DNA of 64,000 nt from Tubiluchus corallicola (GCA_030141605.1 JAQGDQ010000040.1:838501-902500), one strand, 5' to 3'; positions 1 to 11,123 are shown, counted from the first letter of the stretch. Notes: generated by a model from the letters alone, not told the origin. Translations and numbers: made by a program.

Positions 1-2
1 GA

Positions 3-557
3 CCTAGAAAATATGAAGGAAAGATTGACTTTGATAATTTAAAATCAAAATATTTTGAATGCTTTGAGCAAAACGAAAAATGCAAAATATACGGAGCAAC
101 AGTTTATGCAAAATCATTAAAACGAGATGTTAATCTTGTTGTTGTTTTTACAAAAGGAACATCCCGAAAGTGGTCTCACAAGTTATACTTCTCTACTGAT
201 TTGCAAATGAAAGCCGAGACGATTCTTGAATATTATCAAGCCAGATTCCAGATTGAGTTCATTTACAGAGATGCAAAACAATATACCGGATTGAAAGACT
301 GTCAGGCAAGAAGTGAAAATAAATTACATTTTCATTTTAATGCGTCTCTTACTGCAGTCAATTTGGCCAAGATTAACCACTGGTTAGCTATACCAAAAAT
401 CAATAGAAATGCTTTTTCTATGGCCGATATAAAAACAATGTATCACAATGAATTACTGCTAAATAGATTTTTTAGCGTGTTCGCGGTGAGACCAAACTTA
501 ACCAAAAATAAATCCAAAATCAGAGAATTAATAACTTACGGCACTATCGCTGCATGA
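3..557 (+). CDS. IS4-family transposase, C-terminal part (cut by window edge)
   Basis: The reading frame is open from base 3, so the gene starts outside the window; only the last 184 residues are seen. The IS4 signature Y-x2-R-x3-E-x6-K is present: tyrosine, arginine and glutamate in YYQARFQIE, then lysine in FIYRDAK. The glutamate is the third residue of the DDE catalytic triad. The end of the protein (SENKLHFHFNASLTAVNLAK) fits the C-terminal part of the RNase H-like fold. Cut-and-paste transposition is the family role. The first two catalytic aspartates lie upstream and cannot be checked, so whether this copy is intact is unknown. Low GC, like the gene that follows. Confidence 0.85.
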   Translation, partial: PRKYEGKIDFDNLKSKYFECFEQNEKCKIYGATVYAKSLKRDVNLVVVFTKGTSRKWSHKLYFSTDLQMKAETILEYYQARFQIEFIYRDAKQYTGLKDCQARSENKLHFHFNASLTAVNLAKINHWLAIPKINRNAFSMADIKTMYHNELLLNRFFSVFAVRPNLTKNKSKIRELITYGTIAA

Positions 558-648
558 TTATTTAACGAACTATTGTAAAATAGAGTTATCAAAAAAGAAT
601 TTTAAAAATCGACTTTTAGAATTCGTTAGTTTTTTTTATCTATTTGCG

Positions 649-1419
649 TTGATCCCAGTAAGTTATTATGTTGGGGATATAAAGAGGGACAGTATTATTG
701 ACGAATTAATTATTTATATACTTCTATTAGTTTATTTTACATCAGTTATCGGGTTGTTATTTAGAATACTAAAAAAGAAAAAGCTTGCAAAGGTCTTGTT
801 TGCCCCTTTAAGGGTAGTGAATTATTGGATTATAATTGGGATGTTTTTTTCTATTATGTATTTGCTTTTGACATTAAGTACAGGGTGGAACCCTGGTGAG
901 CTGGATGCATATGCTCTAATTACTGGTGCTCAATTTTTATTTACAATGGTGTTTATCGCGATTTCAGCTCGCTTGACCTTATATCTGCTTGATTATTTAA
1001 AAGACAAATTATATACTAGGAAACTATTTATATATATACTATCTGGCTTATTATTATATTTAATTGCGACTTTAGTATCTTTATTATTATTAATAGTTAT
1101 TCATAATTTTATGTTGGACAAATATTGTGCTTGGCATAGTAGTCTTAGCATTAATGGAAAAATTATGAATATTCTTGGTTTTAATAATGAAAGTGGGGTT
1201 CATTTAATGTTAAAACTGCTATGTTTATATTCTGGAGCACCATTTTTGATCCTTTTTGTAGTTGGATTTACTGTTTTTACATTAAAGGGATTACACTGGC
1301 TTGCTATTCCGCTCATAAATCTAAGTGCTAATATTTATAATTCTGAGAAAAAAATTTTTGCTTTAGTAGGAGGCGTGTTGTTTTTGCTTGCAACATATTT
1401 TGACATAATAGGTAAGTAG
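649..1419 (+). CDS. Multi-spanning membrane protein, possibly truncated at its 5' end
   Basis: No family recognised. The product has about six hydrophobic segments (near residues 18-40, 57-78, 88-115, 125-151, 188-212 and 235-254), so it is an inner-membrane protein. The only usable start here is a TTG. The frame stays open upstream into the end of the transposase gene, and the added residues are also hydrophobic (SFFYLF). This suggests that the first exported segment was lost or replaced when the neighbouring IS4 element inserted. AT-rich, unlike the housekeeping genes downstream. It could be a remnant rather than a working gene. Confidence 0.45.
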   Translation: MIPVSYYVGDIKRDSIIDELIIYILLLVYFTSVIGLLFRILKKKKLAKVLFAPLRVVNYWIIIGMFFSIMYLLLTLSTGWNPGELDAYALITGAQFLFTMVFIAISARLTLYLLDYLKDKLYTRKLFIYILSGLLLYLIATLVSLLLLIVIHNFMLDKYCAWHSSLSINGKIMNILGFNNESGVHLMLKLLCLYSGAPFLILFVVGFTVFTLKGLHWLAIPLINLSANIYNSEKKIFALVGGVLFLLATYFDIIGK

Positions 1420-1881
1420 ATATTAAATTGTATCATTAATGTATGGGAGCTGGGTTATCATTATATGAACTCCTAAAATTCACTAATGTTAAAACAGCAG
1501 GTTTTCAAGATCATCATAAAGCTGATTTAAAAGAACTTGGCATGGCTTATGCTGCAACTAATCTCAAAGAACTTAATAAGCCGAGGGTGTGAGAGGAGGG
1601 TGCAAAAGTCAAGGCCTTATTATTAATGTATGTGGAAACTCTGACACCTTGTGATTTTGCTTCATCAGCCATTTGGTTAAAAGTGGAATATAATGGTAGC
1701 GGTAGATTCTGGTGCTAAAGATGTGAAAACAAGTGTTCAAATAATAAATTAAAATAAGGAACTTTTTGAAAAGGGATAAATAAGTGGCAAAAACTTTCTT
1801 TAAATTTCCATGATTTAAATCTAAAATCTATAACTTTAGAAGCGACTTTACTAAATTATTTCTTAGATATTAGATATACTT
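1420..1881 (+). other. Gap with a possible short coding remnant
   Basis: No gene can be called. A 49-residue frame starts at ATG 1443 and ends at 1592 (contains FQDHHKADLKELGMAYAA); it resembles coding sequence but has no upstream signal and no recognised family. The rest is AT-rich. No convincing promoter box was found before sucC. Confidence 0.3.
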
Positions 1882-3021
1882 ATGAAAATACATGAGTTTC
1901 AGGCTAAGGAGATATTTTCTCATTACCAGGTTCCAACCCCCAAAGAGATCGTTTGCGATACAGAAAAGGCAGTTAGAGATGCTGCTAATAAGTTAAACTT
2001 ACCTGTTGTGATTAAAGCTCAGGTTCTTACAGGAGGACGGGGGAAAGCCGGAGGGATAAAGATAGCAAAAAGCGTGGAGGAAGCTGTTGCTACTGCAAAG
2101 TCCATTCTGGGAATGGATATAAAAGGTTATATCGTTAATAGAGTATTGGTTGCAGAAGCAGTGTCTTTCACATCGGAGTATTATGTTGGGTTAACCATTG
2201 ACAGGAGTACCAAATCGGTAATATTAATGGCTAGTCGTGAAGGTGGTGTGGAGATTGAAAAGATAGCAAAGAGTAATCCTGACGCAATCATAAAATACTC
2301 AATTAACCCTGAAGTAGGCTTGCTTCCTTTTGTTGCTAGAAAAATTGCGTTTAGGCTTTTTGATAATATTGACCTTGTTCATAAGTGTGCTGATCTGCTA
2401 GTCCGGATATATCATATCTTTCTTGAGAAAGATGCATCCCTGTTAGAGATAAACCCCCTGGTAGTAACCGGTAGTGGTAATTTGTGCGCCCTTGATGGTA
2501 AAATGGATTTTGACGATAATGCTCTATTTCGCCAGAGTGATATTTTAAAACTGAGAGATCCATTAAAAGAGGAAAGGGTTGAAATTGATGCGAAAGATAA
2601 GGGGCTGAGTTTTATTCGTCTTGATGGTACTATCGGTTGTATGGTAAATGGTGCAGGGCTGGCAATGGCAACGATGGATATGATAAAACTGTATGGAGGA
2701 ACACCTGCAAATTTTTTAGATATTGGAGGAAGTTCTAGTCCTCAGAAGGTTATAGATGCTATGAAATTGCTACTTTCCGATAATAAAGTGAAAGCTATTA
2801 TGATAAATATTTTTGGTGGCATAACCCGCTGTGATGATGTTGCTAAAGGCTTGGTTGATGCATTAAAGCAAGTAGAGGTGAAGGTTCCGATAGTAGTGCG
2901 CCTTTCGGGAACTAATGCTGAAGAGGGGCTGAGTATTTTGAAAGGGTTAAGCCTTACTACTGTTAAGACAATGAGTGAGGCTGCTGAGAAGGTAATAGAG
3001 CTTGTTGGACAAAGCAAGTAG
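1882..3021 (+). CDS. sucC: Succinate-CoA ligase (ADP-forming), beta subunit
   Basis: Forms succinyl-CoA from succinate and CoA at the cost of ATP or GTP, or the reverse, in the TCA cycle, as a complex with the alpha subunit encoded next. The N-terminal ATP-grasp domain shows the nucleotide-binding lysine and glycine-rich loop (PVVIKAQVLTGGRGKAGG, residues 41-58). The C-terminal CoA-ligase domain shows NGAGLAMATMD, the LDIGGSS loop that meets the phosphohistidine of the alpha subunit, and INIFGGITRCD. Length 379 is close to the usual 385-390. ATG at 1882 gives the standard MKIHEFQAKE start. Separated from sucD by 48 bases, so almost surely one transcript. Confidence 0.96.
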   Translation: MKIHEFQAKEIFSHYQVPTPKEIVCDTEKAVRDAANKLNLPVVIKAQVLTGGRGKAGGIKIAKSVEEAVATAKSILGMDIKGYIVNRVLVAEAVSFTSEYYVGLTIDRSTKSVILMASREGGVEIEKIAKSNPDAIIKYSINPEVGLLPFVARKIAFRLFDNIDLVHKCADLLVRIYHIFLEKDASLLEINPLVVTGSGNLCALDGKMDFDDNALFRQSDILKLRDPLKEERVEIDAKDKGLSFIRLDGTIGCMVNGAGLAMATMDMIKLYGGTPANFLDIGGSSSPQKVIDAMKLLLSDNKVKAIMINIFGGITRCDDVAKGLVDALKQVEVKVPIVVRLSGTNAEEGLSILKGLSLTTVKTMSEAAEKVIELVGQSK

Positions 3022-3069
3022 AGCGGACGTTATTTAAAAAATGAATGTGGAATTAAGCCGTAAAATAAA

Positions 3070-3963
3070 ATGAGTATTCTGATAAACAGTGAAACACGAT
3101 TATTGGTGCAGGGTATAACCGGGCGTGATGGAAGCTTTCACACCCAAAAGATGAAAGAGTATGGCACTAATATTGTTGCAGGTGTCTCTCCTGGAAAGGG
3201 AGGGGAAATGGTTGACGACATTCCTATATTTAATACCGTTGAAGAGGCTGTTGACAAGACTGGTGCAAATACATCCGCTATCTTTGTTCCGGCGAAATAT
3301 GCCACCGATTGCATATTTGAGGCGTCGGAGAGTGGAATAGAGTTGATCGTTACTGTGTCTGAAGGTATCCCAACTCTTGATATGGTGAATGTAATTCCAT
3401 TCCTTAAAAGGAACAATACAAAGCTGATAGGCCCCAATTGCCCGGGGCTGATATCTCCAGAAGAGGCATTAGTGGGTATTCTTCCCGGTAATATTTTTAA
3501 AAAAGGAAATATTGGGCTTATGAGCCGTAGCGGTACACTTACATATGAAATGGTATATCAGCTCACTTCGCACGGACTTGGGCAAAGTACCTGTATTGGT
3601 GTTGGAGGCGACCCTATTGTAGGGCTTTATTACTGTGAATTGTTGGAAATGTTTGAGAGAGACCCGGAGACAGAGGCTATTGTTTTAATCGGAGAGATAG
3701 GAGGAGACGCGGAAGAACGTGCAGCGGAGTATATTGCTCAAAATGTGACCAAGCCTGTTGTGGCTTTTATTGCTGGGCAGACAGCGCCTGCCGGAAAGAG
3801 AATGGGGCATGCGGGAGCTATTATTTCTGGCGGGAGAGGGACAGCTGCGGAAAAGATTAAAGCATTTGAGAGTGTAGGTGTCCCTGTTGCAAAAAGACCA
3901 ATTGAAATACCGCAATTAGTATCGGAGAAAGTGCAGTCCGTAACAAATTGTCTTCACAGATAA
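3070..3963 (+). CDS. sucD: Succinate-CoA ligase, alpha subunit
   Basis: Partner of the preceding beta subunit. The N-terminal CoA-binding Rossmann domain begins with [13 protein letters not shown] (residues 13-25). The catalytic phosphohistidine is His247 in [11 protein letters not shown]. The GPNCPG loop near residue 121 and the SRSGTLTYE segment near 152 are typical. At 297 residues it is full length. It carries no visible odd feature. The sucCD pair stands alone here, without the 2-oxoglutarate dehydrogenase genes found beside it in many Proteobacteria. Confidence 0.96.
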   Translation: MSILINSETRLLVQGITGRDGSFHTQKMKEYGTNIVAGVSPGKGGEMVDDIPIFNTVEEAVDKTGANTSAIFVPAKYATDCIFEASESGIELIVTVSEGIPTLDMVNVIPFLKRNNTKLIGPNCPGLISPEEALVGILPGNIFKKGNIGLMSRSGTLTYEMVYQLTSHGLGQSTCIGVGGDPIVGLYYCELLEMFERDPETEAIVLIGEIGGDAEERAAEYIAQNVTKPVVAFIAGQTAPAGKRMGHAGAIISGGRGTAAEKIKAFESVGVPVAKRPIEIPQLVSEKVQSVTNCLHR

Positions 3964-4475
3964 TTTAAGTATGAAAAAAGCCATACTTGTAATAGGACGA
4001 AAAGAGATGGATGGCTAATTGCAGAAATGAGTCTTTTGCAGAACACGTCTTTTTATGTGCTGTTTTTGCCAGGGCAGAACCTTCTTCAAAATCCTTTGCT
4101 ACGCAAAGTGCTTCAACCTTTGTAAATAATTTCTAATAGTTTTTAATAAGTAGTTTTGAATAATCTTGATAAAGGTAGTTAAGTTGCCATTACATATTAA
4201 GAGCTAACATAGATCATAAGATTATTAGAATTAATTAGTCGTCCCTTAAGGAACAGTATATGGCAACAGAGTATGAGGAGACAAGGCTATCGACCGTTGA
4301 GAGGTGTTGGCTGTGCTATATGGAGCGGGGGCAGGCTGTCTGACCAACATAGGTAGCAGTGAATTATTTTGGCAGACATAGTGTCGTCATGGACGTGTGA
4401 GAATTGCTAAATAGGAGTTAAAAAGAGGGTTTTACAGATACTACATACCTTCTGTATCCATATCAAAAAAGTCAA
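3964..4475. other. Intergenic gap, no gene recognised
   Basis: The 512 bases between two convergent genes hold only very short frames (one of 27 codons from ATG 4260). No RNA gene, repeat or clear terminator was recognised. It looks like eroded sequence. Confidence 0.3.
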
Positions 4476-6332
4476 CTATTTGTCACCTGTTCGCCAATCA
4501 CCATTTTTGATGATAAGTCTTTTTAGCTCTTCAATAGCATTTTCACAGGGTAGATGTTGTTTAACAAGCTTTTGTCCTTTATAGAGGTTTACATGTCCAG
4601 GCCTTGAGCCAACATAGCCGTAATCGACATCTCCCATTTCTCCTGGCCCATTCACTACACACCCCATTACACCTATTTTAAGGTGCTTCTGCTTAGTAAA
4701 GTTTTTTTTGATATCGGACGCAACTTTTTTAAGGTCAAAAAGAGTTCGTCCACAGCCTGGGCATGAGATAAATTCTGTTTTGGTAATCCGCATTCTACTA
4801 GCTTGTAGTATCCCAAATGCCAGTTCATTTAAACTGGAATACTCTACTTTACCATTGTTAACAAGTAGGATGCCATCTCCATATCCGTCAATAAGCAGAC
4901 CGCCAAGGTCAGCAGATGCCTTTATCAATAATTTTTCGTAACTGTCTTCACTGTATGATCTATGCAGAATTACGGGGTTTTTGCATATATGAGTATCCAA
5001 TTCCATAAAGAAGGCTCGCATCTCGGCGTAGCTGTTTATATTATTTGACCCCATTATAATCACGGCTTTTCGCTCGAGCTTTAGTTTTTTCACAACCTCA
5101 GGACTCTCTTTTTTCAGTATGTCATACTCTTGCTTATTTGTCATAACAAACTTCTGCCTGCTTGTGTATATGTCGTCAAAAAGGTAGTCCTTAAGTGTCA
5201 TTACTGGATACTTCTTTCCGCTACTATCAAATATCTGTCCCCCGTCGTAGTAGAAGTCAGGCTTGATATGACTGTTTATTGAGCGCGCTTCATTTATGCT
5301 ATATTTATTTAGTGAAGCTATCACTACGACAGGTTTACCCCCTCCTATATCTATCGCCGGCCTACTGGAGCGGCGTTCATATTCAAACGGGTTGGTCTGA
5401 GCTGCTAACGGGGCAGAGATAGGTGCATGGTTATTTTTGTTTTTAAAACTATTTATGAGTTTGATAGCAAAGGGTATTTCTTTTGCGGGATCTTCGGTCA
5501 GCGACACTCTTATAGTATCACCTATTCCGTCGGCAAGTAATGCACCTGACCCGATAGCTGAGCGTATACGTCCATCTTCACCTTCACCTGCCTCTGTGAC
5601 CCCTATATGGAATGGGAACGTCATCTCTTCAAGACGCATACGATGGTTCATAAGGCGCACAGTATATACCATCAGTCGTATATTACTTGATTTGATTGAA
5701 ACTACAACATTTTTAAAGTTTTCGCTTTGGCATATCCTCAGATACTCCATAACTGACTCAACTATGCCTGTTGGTGTGTCGCCGTAACGACTCATAATAC
5801 GGTCGGATAGTGAGCCTTGATTGGCACCTATCCGAATAGCTGTATTGTGCTGCTTGCACAGGCTTAAAAATGGGATGAATTTTGCTTTAATTCTTTGTAG
5901 TTCTTGCTTATATTCTTCATCAGTATAGTTTAATATATTAAACTTGGCGCGGGGATCATAGAAGTTTCCTGGATTTATACGCACCTTTTTTACGTATTTC
6001 AACGTACTTTCTGCTACTGCTGGGTTAAAATGGACATCAGCAATAAGTGGAGTAGAGTACCCCATTTTGTCCAGTGCCTGACGTATGTTTTTCAAATTCT
6101 TGCTTTCCCTCATCCCTTGCACCGCAACTCTCACATAGTCTGCACCGGATTTTATAATGCGAGCTATCTGCTTAACGGTTGCTTCTGTATCTTTTGTGTC
6201 GGTGTCTGTCATTGATTGTACCCTGATTGGATTATTACCACCGACAGGTGTATCGCCAATATTTACAGATAAGGTGTTTTGACGCTCATACTTCGATAAA
6301 TCTTTAATGTAGTTAAAATTCTGTTTCTCCAT
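4476..6332 (-). CDS. ispG: 4-hydroxy-3-methylbut-2-enyl diphosphate synthase (flavodoxin/ferredoxin), three-domain type
   Basis: Seventh step of the MEP isoprenoid pathway: reductive ring opening of methylerythritol cyclodiphosphate. N-terminal TIM barrel (about residues 1-290; VQSMTDTDTKDTEATVKQI, then VRVAVQGM). A long inserted domain of roughly 200 residues follows, known from Bacteroidota, Chlamydiae and plants. The C-terminal domain binds one 4Fe-4S cluster: Cys524 and Cys527 (CPGCGRT), Cys558 (MGCVVNGPGE) and the cluster-ligating glutamate at about 565. At 618 residues it is far longer than the 370-residue E. coli enzyme but normal for this phylum. It is transcribed alone. Confidence 0.95.
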   Translation of the reverse strand: MEKQNFNYIKDLSKYERQNTLSVNIGDTPVGGNNPIRVQSMTDTDTKDTEATVKQIARIIKSGADYVRVAVQGMRESKNLKNIRQALDKMGYSTPLIADVHFNPAVAESTLKYVKKVRINPGNFYDPRAKFNILNYTDEEYKQELQRIKAKFIPFLSLCKQHNTAIRIGANQGSLSDRIMSRYGDTPTGIVESVMEYLRICQSENFKNVVVSIKSSNIRLMVYTVRLMNHRMRLEEMTFPFHIGVTEAGEGEDGRIRSAIGSGALLADGIGDTIRVSLTEDPAKEIPFAIKLINSFKNKNNHAPISAPLAAQTNPFEYERRSSRPAIDIGGGKPVVVIASLNKYSINEARSINSHIKPDFYYDGGQIFDSSGKKYPVMTLKDYLFDDIYTSRQKFVMTNKQEYDILKKESPEVVKKLKLERKAVIIMGSNNINSYAEMRAFFMELDTHICKNPVILHRSYSEDSYEKLLIKASADLGGLLIDGYGDGILLVNNGKVEYSSLNELAFGILQASRMRITKTEFISCPGCGRTLFDLKKVASDIKKNFTKQKHLKIGVMGCVVNGPGEMGDVDYGYVGSRPGHVNLYKGQKLVKQHLPCENAIEELKRLIIKNGDWRTGDK

Positions 6333-6360
6333 GTAATTTATTGCCAGGGTAATTAAGGCA

Positions 6361-6368
6361 CAAAGTTA
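6361..6368 (-). promoter_or_regulatory. -7 box of the ispG promoter
   Basis: Minus-strand TAACTTTG matches the Bacteroidota -7 consensus TAnnTTTG and lies about 30 bases before the ispG ATG. The upstream box about 20 bases away is weak (TTCG). Confidence 0.5.
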
Positions 6369-6810
6369 GTGTTATATTTTAAACTTACGAATGATCAAAG
6401 TTGAGAGCAGCAGGGCTATAGGGTTTTAACATGCAACTGCTAAGCACTGTTTTGACTTTATAAGTGCAGAGCCAGATTATTTTGCTTCGCTAGATAAACT
6501 TTGATTAAGTATTTTGGGTTATATCGGTGAGAAATTTGATGAGAAATTTCAGCTTATTGATGTAGATGGAATATTAAAGAAGAATTCTGACAAAAATTAA
6601 GCCTTGCAAAGGTTTAAAACTACTATTTACACATAGCCTAATCTGGTATAAGCTGTGTTAAAATCATAAAGTTGGAGCTAAGTTTAAAAATGAATGAATT
6701 TTTATGGGGTTTTGTTGTGTGCTTATAATGAAAATGAGTAATATTGCCACCCGATTTTTGGTTGTTCTGCATGTTTGAATTTTAAGTTTTTAATTAAAAC
6801 AGTAAATGAA
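6369..6810. other. Divergent intergenic gap with a short coding remnant
   Basis: Between ispG and the ribosomal cluster. A short stretch around 6528-6600 reads as GEKFDEKFQLIDVDGILKK, a coding-like remnant weakly like fragments near 25.2 and 30.6 kb. Nothing else is recognised before the promoter at 6811. Confidence 0.3.
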
Positions 6811-6842
6811 TTGCTGATAATCCGAAAAAAAACGTACATTTG
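6811..6842 (+). promoter_or_regulatory. Promoter of the ribosomal-protein cluster
   Basis: TTG at 6811-6813, 21-base spacer, and a textbook -7 box TACATTTG at 6835-6842, followed by CAATCC. Transcription would start near 6849, giving a leader of about 60 bases before rpsL. Confidence 0.75.
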
Positions 6843-6908
6843 CAATCCTTTTGCTATTTATTGCACAGAGGTTAGCAAGAATTATCAAAAATGTGTTAAA
6901 TATAGTTT

Positions 6909-7283
6909 ATGCCTACAATTCAACAATTGGTACGTAAGGGGAGAAGGAAACTGGAGGAAAAGAGCAAGTCTCCTGCCCTTGATTCCTGTCCACAGCGCAG
7001 GGGTGTGTGTGTGCGTGTATACACAACTACACCTAAGAAGCCAAACTCGGCTATGCGTAAAGTAGCTAGAGTTAGGCTTACAAATGGAAAAGAAGTGAAT
7101 GCGTACATTCCTGGCGAAGGACACAACCTTCAGGAGCACTCTATAGTGTTGGTGCGTGGAGGAAGGGTGAAAGACCTTCCTGGAGTGCGCTACCATTTGG
7201 TTAGGGGAGCGCTGGATACCGCTGGTGTTGAAGGGCGTAGCCAGCGTCGTTCAAAGTATGGGACTAAGCGCCCAAATAAATAG
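6909..7283 (+). CDS. rpsL: 30S ribosomal protein S12
   Basis: Decoding-centre protein of the small subunit. The hallmark [16 protein letters not shown] and [14 protein letters not shown] are intact. The two lysines that mutate in streptomycin resistance are lysine, and the modifiable aspartate is present. 124 residues, normal. First gene of the str-S10-spc-alpha cluster, behind the promoter at 6811. The usual elongated loop ([13 protein letters not shown]) is standard. Confidence 0.98.
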   Translation: MPTIQQLVRKGRRKLEEKSKSPALDSCPQRRGVCVRVYTTTPKKPNSAMRKVARVRLTNGKEVNAYIPGEGHNLQEHSIVLVRGGRVKDLPGVRYHLVRGALDTAGVEGRSQRRSKYGTKRPNK

Positions 7284-7487
7284 TTTGTTTAGAGTTAGAA
7301 ATAGTGGTTGTTATTCTTGAAATTTTAAAGCTTGACGCCACGGGATAATTATAGGATATATTAATATTTAGTTGTTTGTTTGCTGGCTTGGTTGAGTAAG
7401 GGTCTGCTTATGCAGGCTAAAAAAACTGAAGACTGAGAAAGGCAATCAATTTGAGTAACAACAAACAAAGTTAACTGAATAAAAGTA

Positions 7488-7964
7488 ATGAGGAAATCAA
7501 GACCAAAGAAGAGGATATTGTTACCGGATCCGAAGTTCAATGACATACTGGTTACGAGATTTGTGAATGATCTTATGAGAGATGGTAAAAAAAATATTGC
7601 TTACAGAATTTTTTATGATTCGCTTGTCATAGTGGAAGAGAAGATGAAGGAGGATGAGTTGTCTCCGCTGGATATTTGGAAAAAAGCATTACAGAATATT
7701 ACTCCTCAGGTAGAGGTGAAAAGTCGTCGCGTTGGTGGCGCCACTTTTCAGGTGCCAATGGAGGTTCGCCCTGAGCGCAAAACTGCTATTTCAATAAGGA
7801 ATCTTATTCTTTTTGCAAGAAAGCGGTCGGGCAGGTCAATGTCGGAGAAGCTTGCTGCAGAAATTGTTGCGGCTTACAAAGAGGAAGGCGGATCATTCAA
7901 AAAGAAAGAGGATACTCATAGAATGGCAGAGGCAAATCGTGCATTTGCCCATTTTCGCTTTTAA
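7488..7964 (+). CDS. rpsG: 30S ribosomal protein S7
   Basis: Primary binder of the 3' domain of 16S rRNA and head organiser. [19 protein letters not shown], then [12 protein letters not shown] and the C-terminal [11 protein letters not shown] are family signatures. 158 residues. A 204-base leader separates it from rpsL, the longest gap inside the cluster's first half, and could hold an autoregulatory S7 site; no specific structure was proven. Confidence 0.98.
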   Translation: MRKSRPKKRILLPDPKFNDILVTRFVNDLMRDGKKNIAYRIFYDSLVIVEEKMKEDELSPLDIWKKALQNITPQVEVKSRRVGGATFQVPMEVRPERKTAISIRNLILFARKRSGRSMSEKLAAEIVAAYKEEGGSFKKKEDTHRMAEANRAFAHFRF

Positions 7965-8028
7965 GAGGTGTTTGTTAGTTGATGTATGGTAATTTTATAT
8001 TTGAAACTTGGATTAGTGATTTAGTCAA

Positions 8029-10146
8029 ATGGCAGGAAGGGACTTAAATAATACTAGAAACATAGGCATCATGGCACACATTGATGCTGGTAAAACAACA
8101 ACTACTGAGAGGGTTTTATTTTACACAGGTAAGACACACCGCATTGGCGAGGTGCATGATGGCGCAGCGACAATGGACTGGATGGAGCAGGAGCAGGAGA
8201 GAGGTATAACCATCACTTCTGCGGCAACTTTTACAGAGTGGAACTACAATAATATTACTCATCAGATAAATATTATAGATACACCGGGACACGTTGATTT
8301 TACTGTTGAAGTGGAGCGGTCGCTTAGAGTTCTTGATGGAGCAGTTGCGACCTTTTGTGCGGTAGGTGGTGTTGAAGCTCAGTCGGAGACAGTCTGGCGC
8401 CAGGCCGATAAATACAATGTTCCCAAGATGGCTTTTATAAACAAGATGGATCGCCAGGGTGCAGATTTCTATAGTGTTTATAACGATGTAAAGGATAAGT
8501 TGGGAGCTAATCCGGTACCTATTCAGCTACCAATTGGTGCGGAAGAAAACTTTGTGGGGATCATAGATATAATACTGATGAAGGCTATATATTGGCATGA
8601 TGAGTCAATGGGTGCCGATTATTCGATTGAAGACATTCCATCGGATATGGTTGATAAGGCCAACGAATGGCGTGAAAAGCTTATTGAGTCTGTAGCTGAG
8701 CAGGACGAAGAGTTGATGGAACGTTTCTTTGATGACCCAGCAAGTATAACGGAAGATCAAATTAAAGTTGTTATTCGCAAAGCTACTATTGCGGGAGATA
8801 TTGTCCCGATGCTTTGTGGCTCTGCTTTTAAAAATAAAGGAGTACAGACGCTATTAGATGCAATTTGTGCTTATATGCCCAGTCCGCTTGATATTGGAGG
8901 ATTGACCGGGTTTAAACCCAAAACCAAAGAGGAGGAGACGCGTAAGCCAAGTCCGAGTGAGCCGCTGTCTGCACTTGCTTTTAAGATCGCAACTGATCCT
9001 TTTGTAGGGCGGCTGTGCTTTGTAAGAGTATATTCAGGAGCAATAGATGCGGGAGCGCACGTTTATAATCCTCGTACGGGCAATAAAGAGCGCATATCAC
9101 GTTTGTACCAAATGCACTCCAACAAGCAGCAACCGCGGGAGCGTATTGAAGCAGGTGATATATGTGCCGCAGTGGGATTCAAAGATATTCGTACAGGAGA
9201 TACGCTCTGTGCAGTAGATAAGCCTATTGAGTTGGAATCTATGACATTCCCTGAGCCTGTTATAGGTATTGCGGTTGAGCCTAAAACACAGAAGGATATG
9301 GATAAGCTTTCGAATGGTTTGTCTAAGCTGTCCGAAGAGGATCCGACATTTAGGGTAAGTGCGGATGAGAATAGTGGGCAGACCATTATTAGCGGGATGG
9401 GGGAGTTGCACTTGGAAATTATAGTTGATCGTCTCAAGCGCGAATTTAAGGTGGAGTGCAATCAGGGGAAACCTCAGGTTGCATATAAAGAGGCTATTAC
9501 AACTGAAGTTGAGTTGCGAGAAGTATTTAAAAAGCAGACAGGAGGACGTGGAAAGTTTGCAGATATATCTGTGCGTATTGCTCCTGCTGATACTGAAGAT
9601 AAGAGTGATGAGGGATTGCAGTTTGTTGATAAAATTAAAGGTGGTGTGATACCACGCGAATACATACCATCGGTAGAAAAAGGCTTTAAAGAAGCCATGA
9701 AAAACGGAGTGCTTGCTGGCTATTCTGTTGATAGTCTTAAGGTTACACTGTATGATGGTTCATTTCATCCTGTTGATTCTGATCAGTTATCATTTGAAAT
9801 TGCAGCGAGGCAAGCTTTCAAAAATGCAGCTGTAAAGGCTAAGCCGGTGCTTCTGGAGCCAATTATGCATATTGAGGTTGTTACACCTGAGGAGTACATG
9901 GGGGATATTATATCTGATCTTAACAGGCGTAGAGGGCAGGTTGAAAGCATGGATTCAAAAGCTGGTGCCAGAGTTTTGAAAGCCAGTGTCCCATTGGCAG
10001 AGCAGTTTGGGTATGTTACAGTGCTTCGCACGCTCTCCTCAGGAAGGGCAACATCTTCAATGGAGTTTGCTCATTACGCTGAAGTGCCCAAAAATATTGC
10101 TATTGAGATTTTGGAGGAGGTAAAGGGGAAAGCTGAACTTTTGTAA
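8029..10146 (+). CDS. fusA: Translation elongation factor G
   Basis: GTPase that drives ribosomal translocation. The P-loop [13 protein letters not shown] (near residue 16), the switch region [24 protein letters not shown] (G3) and NKMDRQGAD (G4) are all present. Domains II-V follow ([18 protein letters not shown] in domain III; the [18 protein letters not shown] segment in domain V). 705 residues, full length. tuf does not follow it here, unlike in Proteobacteria. No fusidate-resistance changes were sought. Confidence 0.98.
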   Translation: MAGRDLNNTRNIGIMAHIDAGKTTTTERVLFYTGKTHRIGEVHDGAATMDWMEQEQERGITITSAATFTEWNYNNITHQINIIDTPGHVDFTVEVERSLRVLDGAVATFCAVGGVEAQSETVWRQADKYNVPKMAFINKMDRQGADFYSVYNDVKDKLGANPVPIQLPIGAEENFVGIIDIILMKAIYWHDESMGADYSIEDIPSDMVDKANEWREKLIESVAEQDEELMERFFDDPASITEDQIKVVIRKATIAGDIVPMLCGSAFKNKGVQTLLDAICAYMPSPLDIGGLTGFKPKTKEEETRKPSPSEPLSALAFKIATDPFVGRLCFVRVYSGAIDAGAHVYNPRTGNKERISRLYQMHSNKQQPRERIEAGDICAAVGFKDIRTGDTLCAVDKPIELESMTFPEPVIGIAVEPKTQKDMDKLSNGLSKLSEEDPTFRVSADENSGQTIISGMGELHLEIIVDRLKREFKVECNQGKPQVAYKEAITTEVELREVFKKQTGGRGKFADISVRIAPADTEDKSDEGLQFVDKIKGGVIPREYIPSVEKGFKEAMKNGVLAGYSVDSLKVTLYDGSFHPVDSDQLSFEIAARQAFKNAAVKAKPVLLEPIMHIEVVTPEEYMGDIISDLNRRRGQVESMDSKAGARVLKASVPLAEQFGYVTVLRTLSSGRATSSMEFAHYAEVPKNIAIEILEEVKGKAELL

Positions 10147-10175
10147 AAAAATAGATATAATAACACGTTCTTATC

Positions 10176-10481
10176 ATGAGTCAGAAAATTAGGATAAAGC
10201 TAAAGTCTTACGATCATAACTTGGTTGACAAATCGGCGGAGAAGATCGTTAAAACGGTAAAAACAACCGGTGCTTTAGTTAGTGGACCAATACCGCTCCC
10301 AACACATCGCCGTATTTTTACAGTGCTGCGATCTACATTTGTGAATAAAAAGTCGAGGGAGCAATTTGAGTTATCCTCGTATAAAAGATTGATTGATATA
10401 TACAGTTCTACCGCAAAAACAATTGATGCGCTTATGAAGCTGGAGTTACCAAGCGGTGTTGAAGTGGAAATAAAAGTATGA
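10176..10481 (+). CDS. rpsJ: 30S ribosomal protein S10
   Basis: S10 is a head protein of the small subunit and, as NusE, a transcription antitermination factor. [18 protein letters not shown] and [17 protein letters not shown] are diagnostic. 101 residues. It opens the S10 block, only 29 bases after fusA, so it seems to be read from the str promoter. Confidence 0.98.
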   Translation: MSQKIRIKLKSYDHNLVDKSAEKIVKTVKTTGALVSGPIPLPTHRRIFTVLRSTFVNKKSREQFELSSYKRLIDIYSSTAKTIDALMKLELPSGVEVEIKV

Positions 10482-10505
10482 TAACTGCTTAAAAACAAGT
10501 AGAAA

Positions 10506-11123
10506 ATGCCAGGATTAATAGGGAAAAAGGTTGGAATGACATCTGTGTTCAGTGCGGAAGGGAAAAATCTTCCATGTACTGTAATAGAAGCAGGACCATG
10601 CTCTGTTACACAGATAAAAACCGTTGCAAATGACGGCTATGATGCTATTCAACTTGGATACTTGGACAAGAAAGAGAAGCATAGCACAAAGGCTGATATA
10701 GGACACTTTAAAAAGGCAGGCACAGCACCTAAGAGGAAACTTGTTGAGTTTGATGGTTTTGAGAGTGAGTTAAAACTTGGAGATCAGGTAACTGTTGATA
10801 TTATAAAAGAAGATGCTTGGGTTGATATATCGGGTGTTTCCAAGGGTAAAGGTTTTCAGGGTGTTGTTAAGCGTCACGGCTTTGGAGGGGTAGGACAGCA
10901 AACACATGGTCAGCATAACCGCTTGCGTGCACCTGGTTCAATTGGTGCTGCGTCATATCCTGCACGTGTATTTAAAGGTATGAAAATGGCTGGACGGGAT
11001 GGCGGGAAAAAGGTGAAGATGCAGAACTTGAGGGTTTTGAAAGTTATTCCTGAAAATAATCTTTTGATTGTTAAGGGGGCTGTGCCAGGAGCTACAGGGT
11101 CGTATTTAATTATAGAGAAGTAA
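10506..11123 (+). CDS. rplC: 50S ribosomal protein L3
   Basis: Early 23S rRNA binder near the peptidyl-transferase centre. [16 protein letters not shown] and the long loop [20 protein letters not shown] with [13 protein letters not shown] are typical. The methylated glutamine of the GQQTHG motif is conserved. 205 residues. Its stop TAA overlaps the next ATG by one base (TAATG), pointing to translational coupling with L4. Confidence 0.98.
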   Translation: MPGLIGKKVGMTSVFSAEGKNLPCTVIEAGPCSVTQIKTVANDGYDAIQLGYLDKKEKHSTKADIGHFKKAGTAPKRKLVEFDGFESELKLGDQVTVDIIKEDAWVDISGVSKGKGFQGVVKRHGFGGVGQQTHGQHNRLRAPGSIGAASYPARVFKGMKMAGRDGGKKVKMQNLRVLKVIPENNLLIVKGAVPGATGSYLIIEK

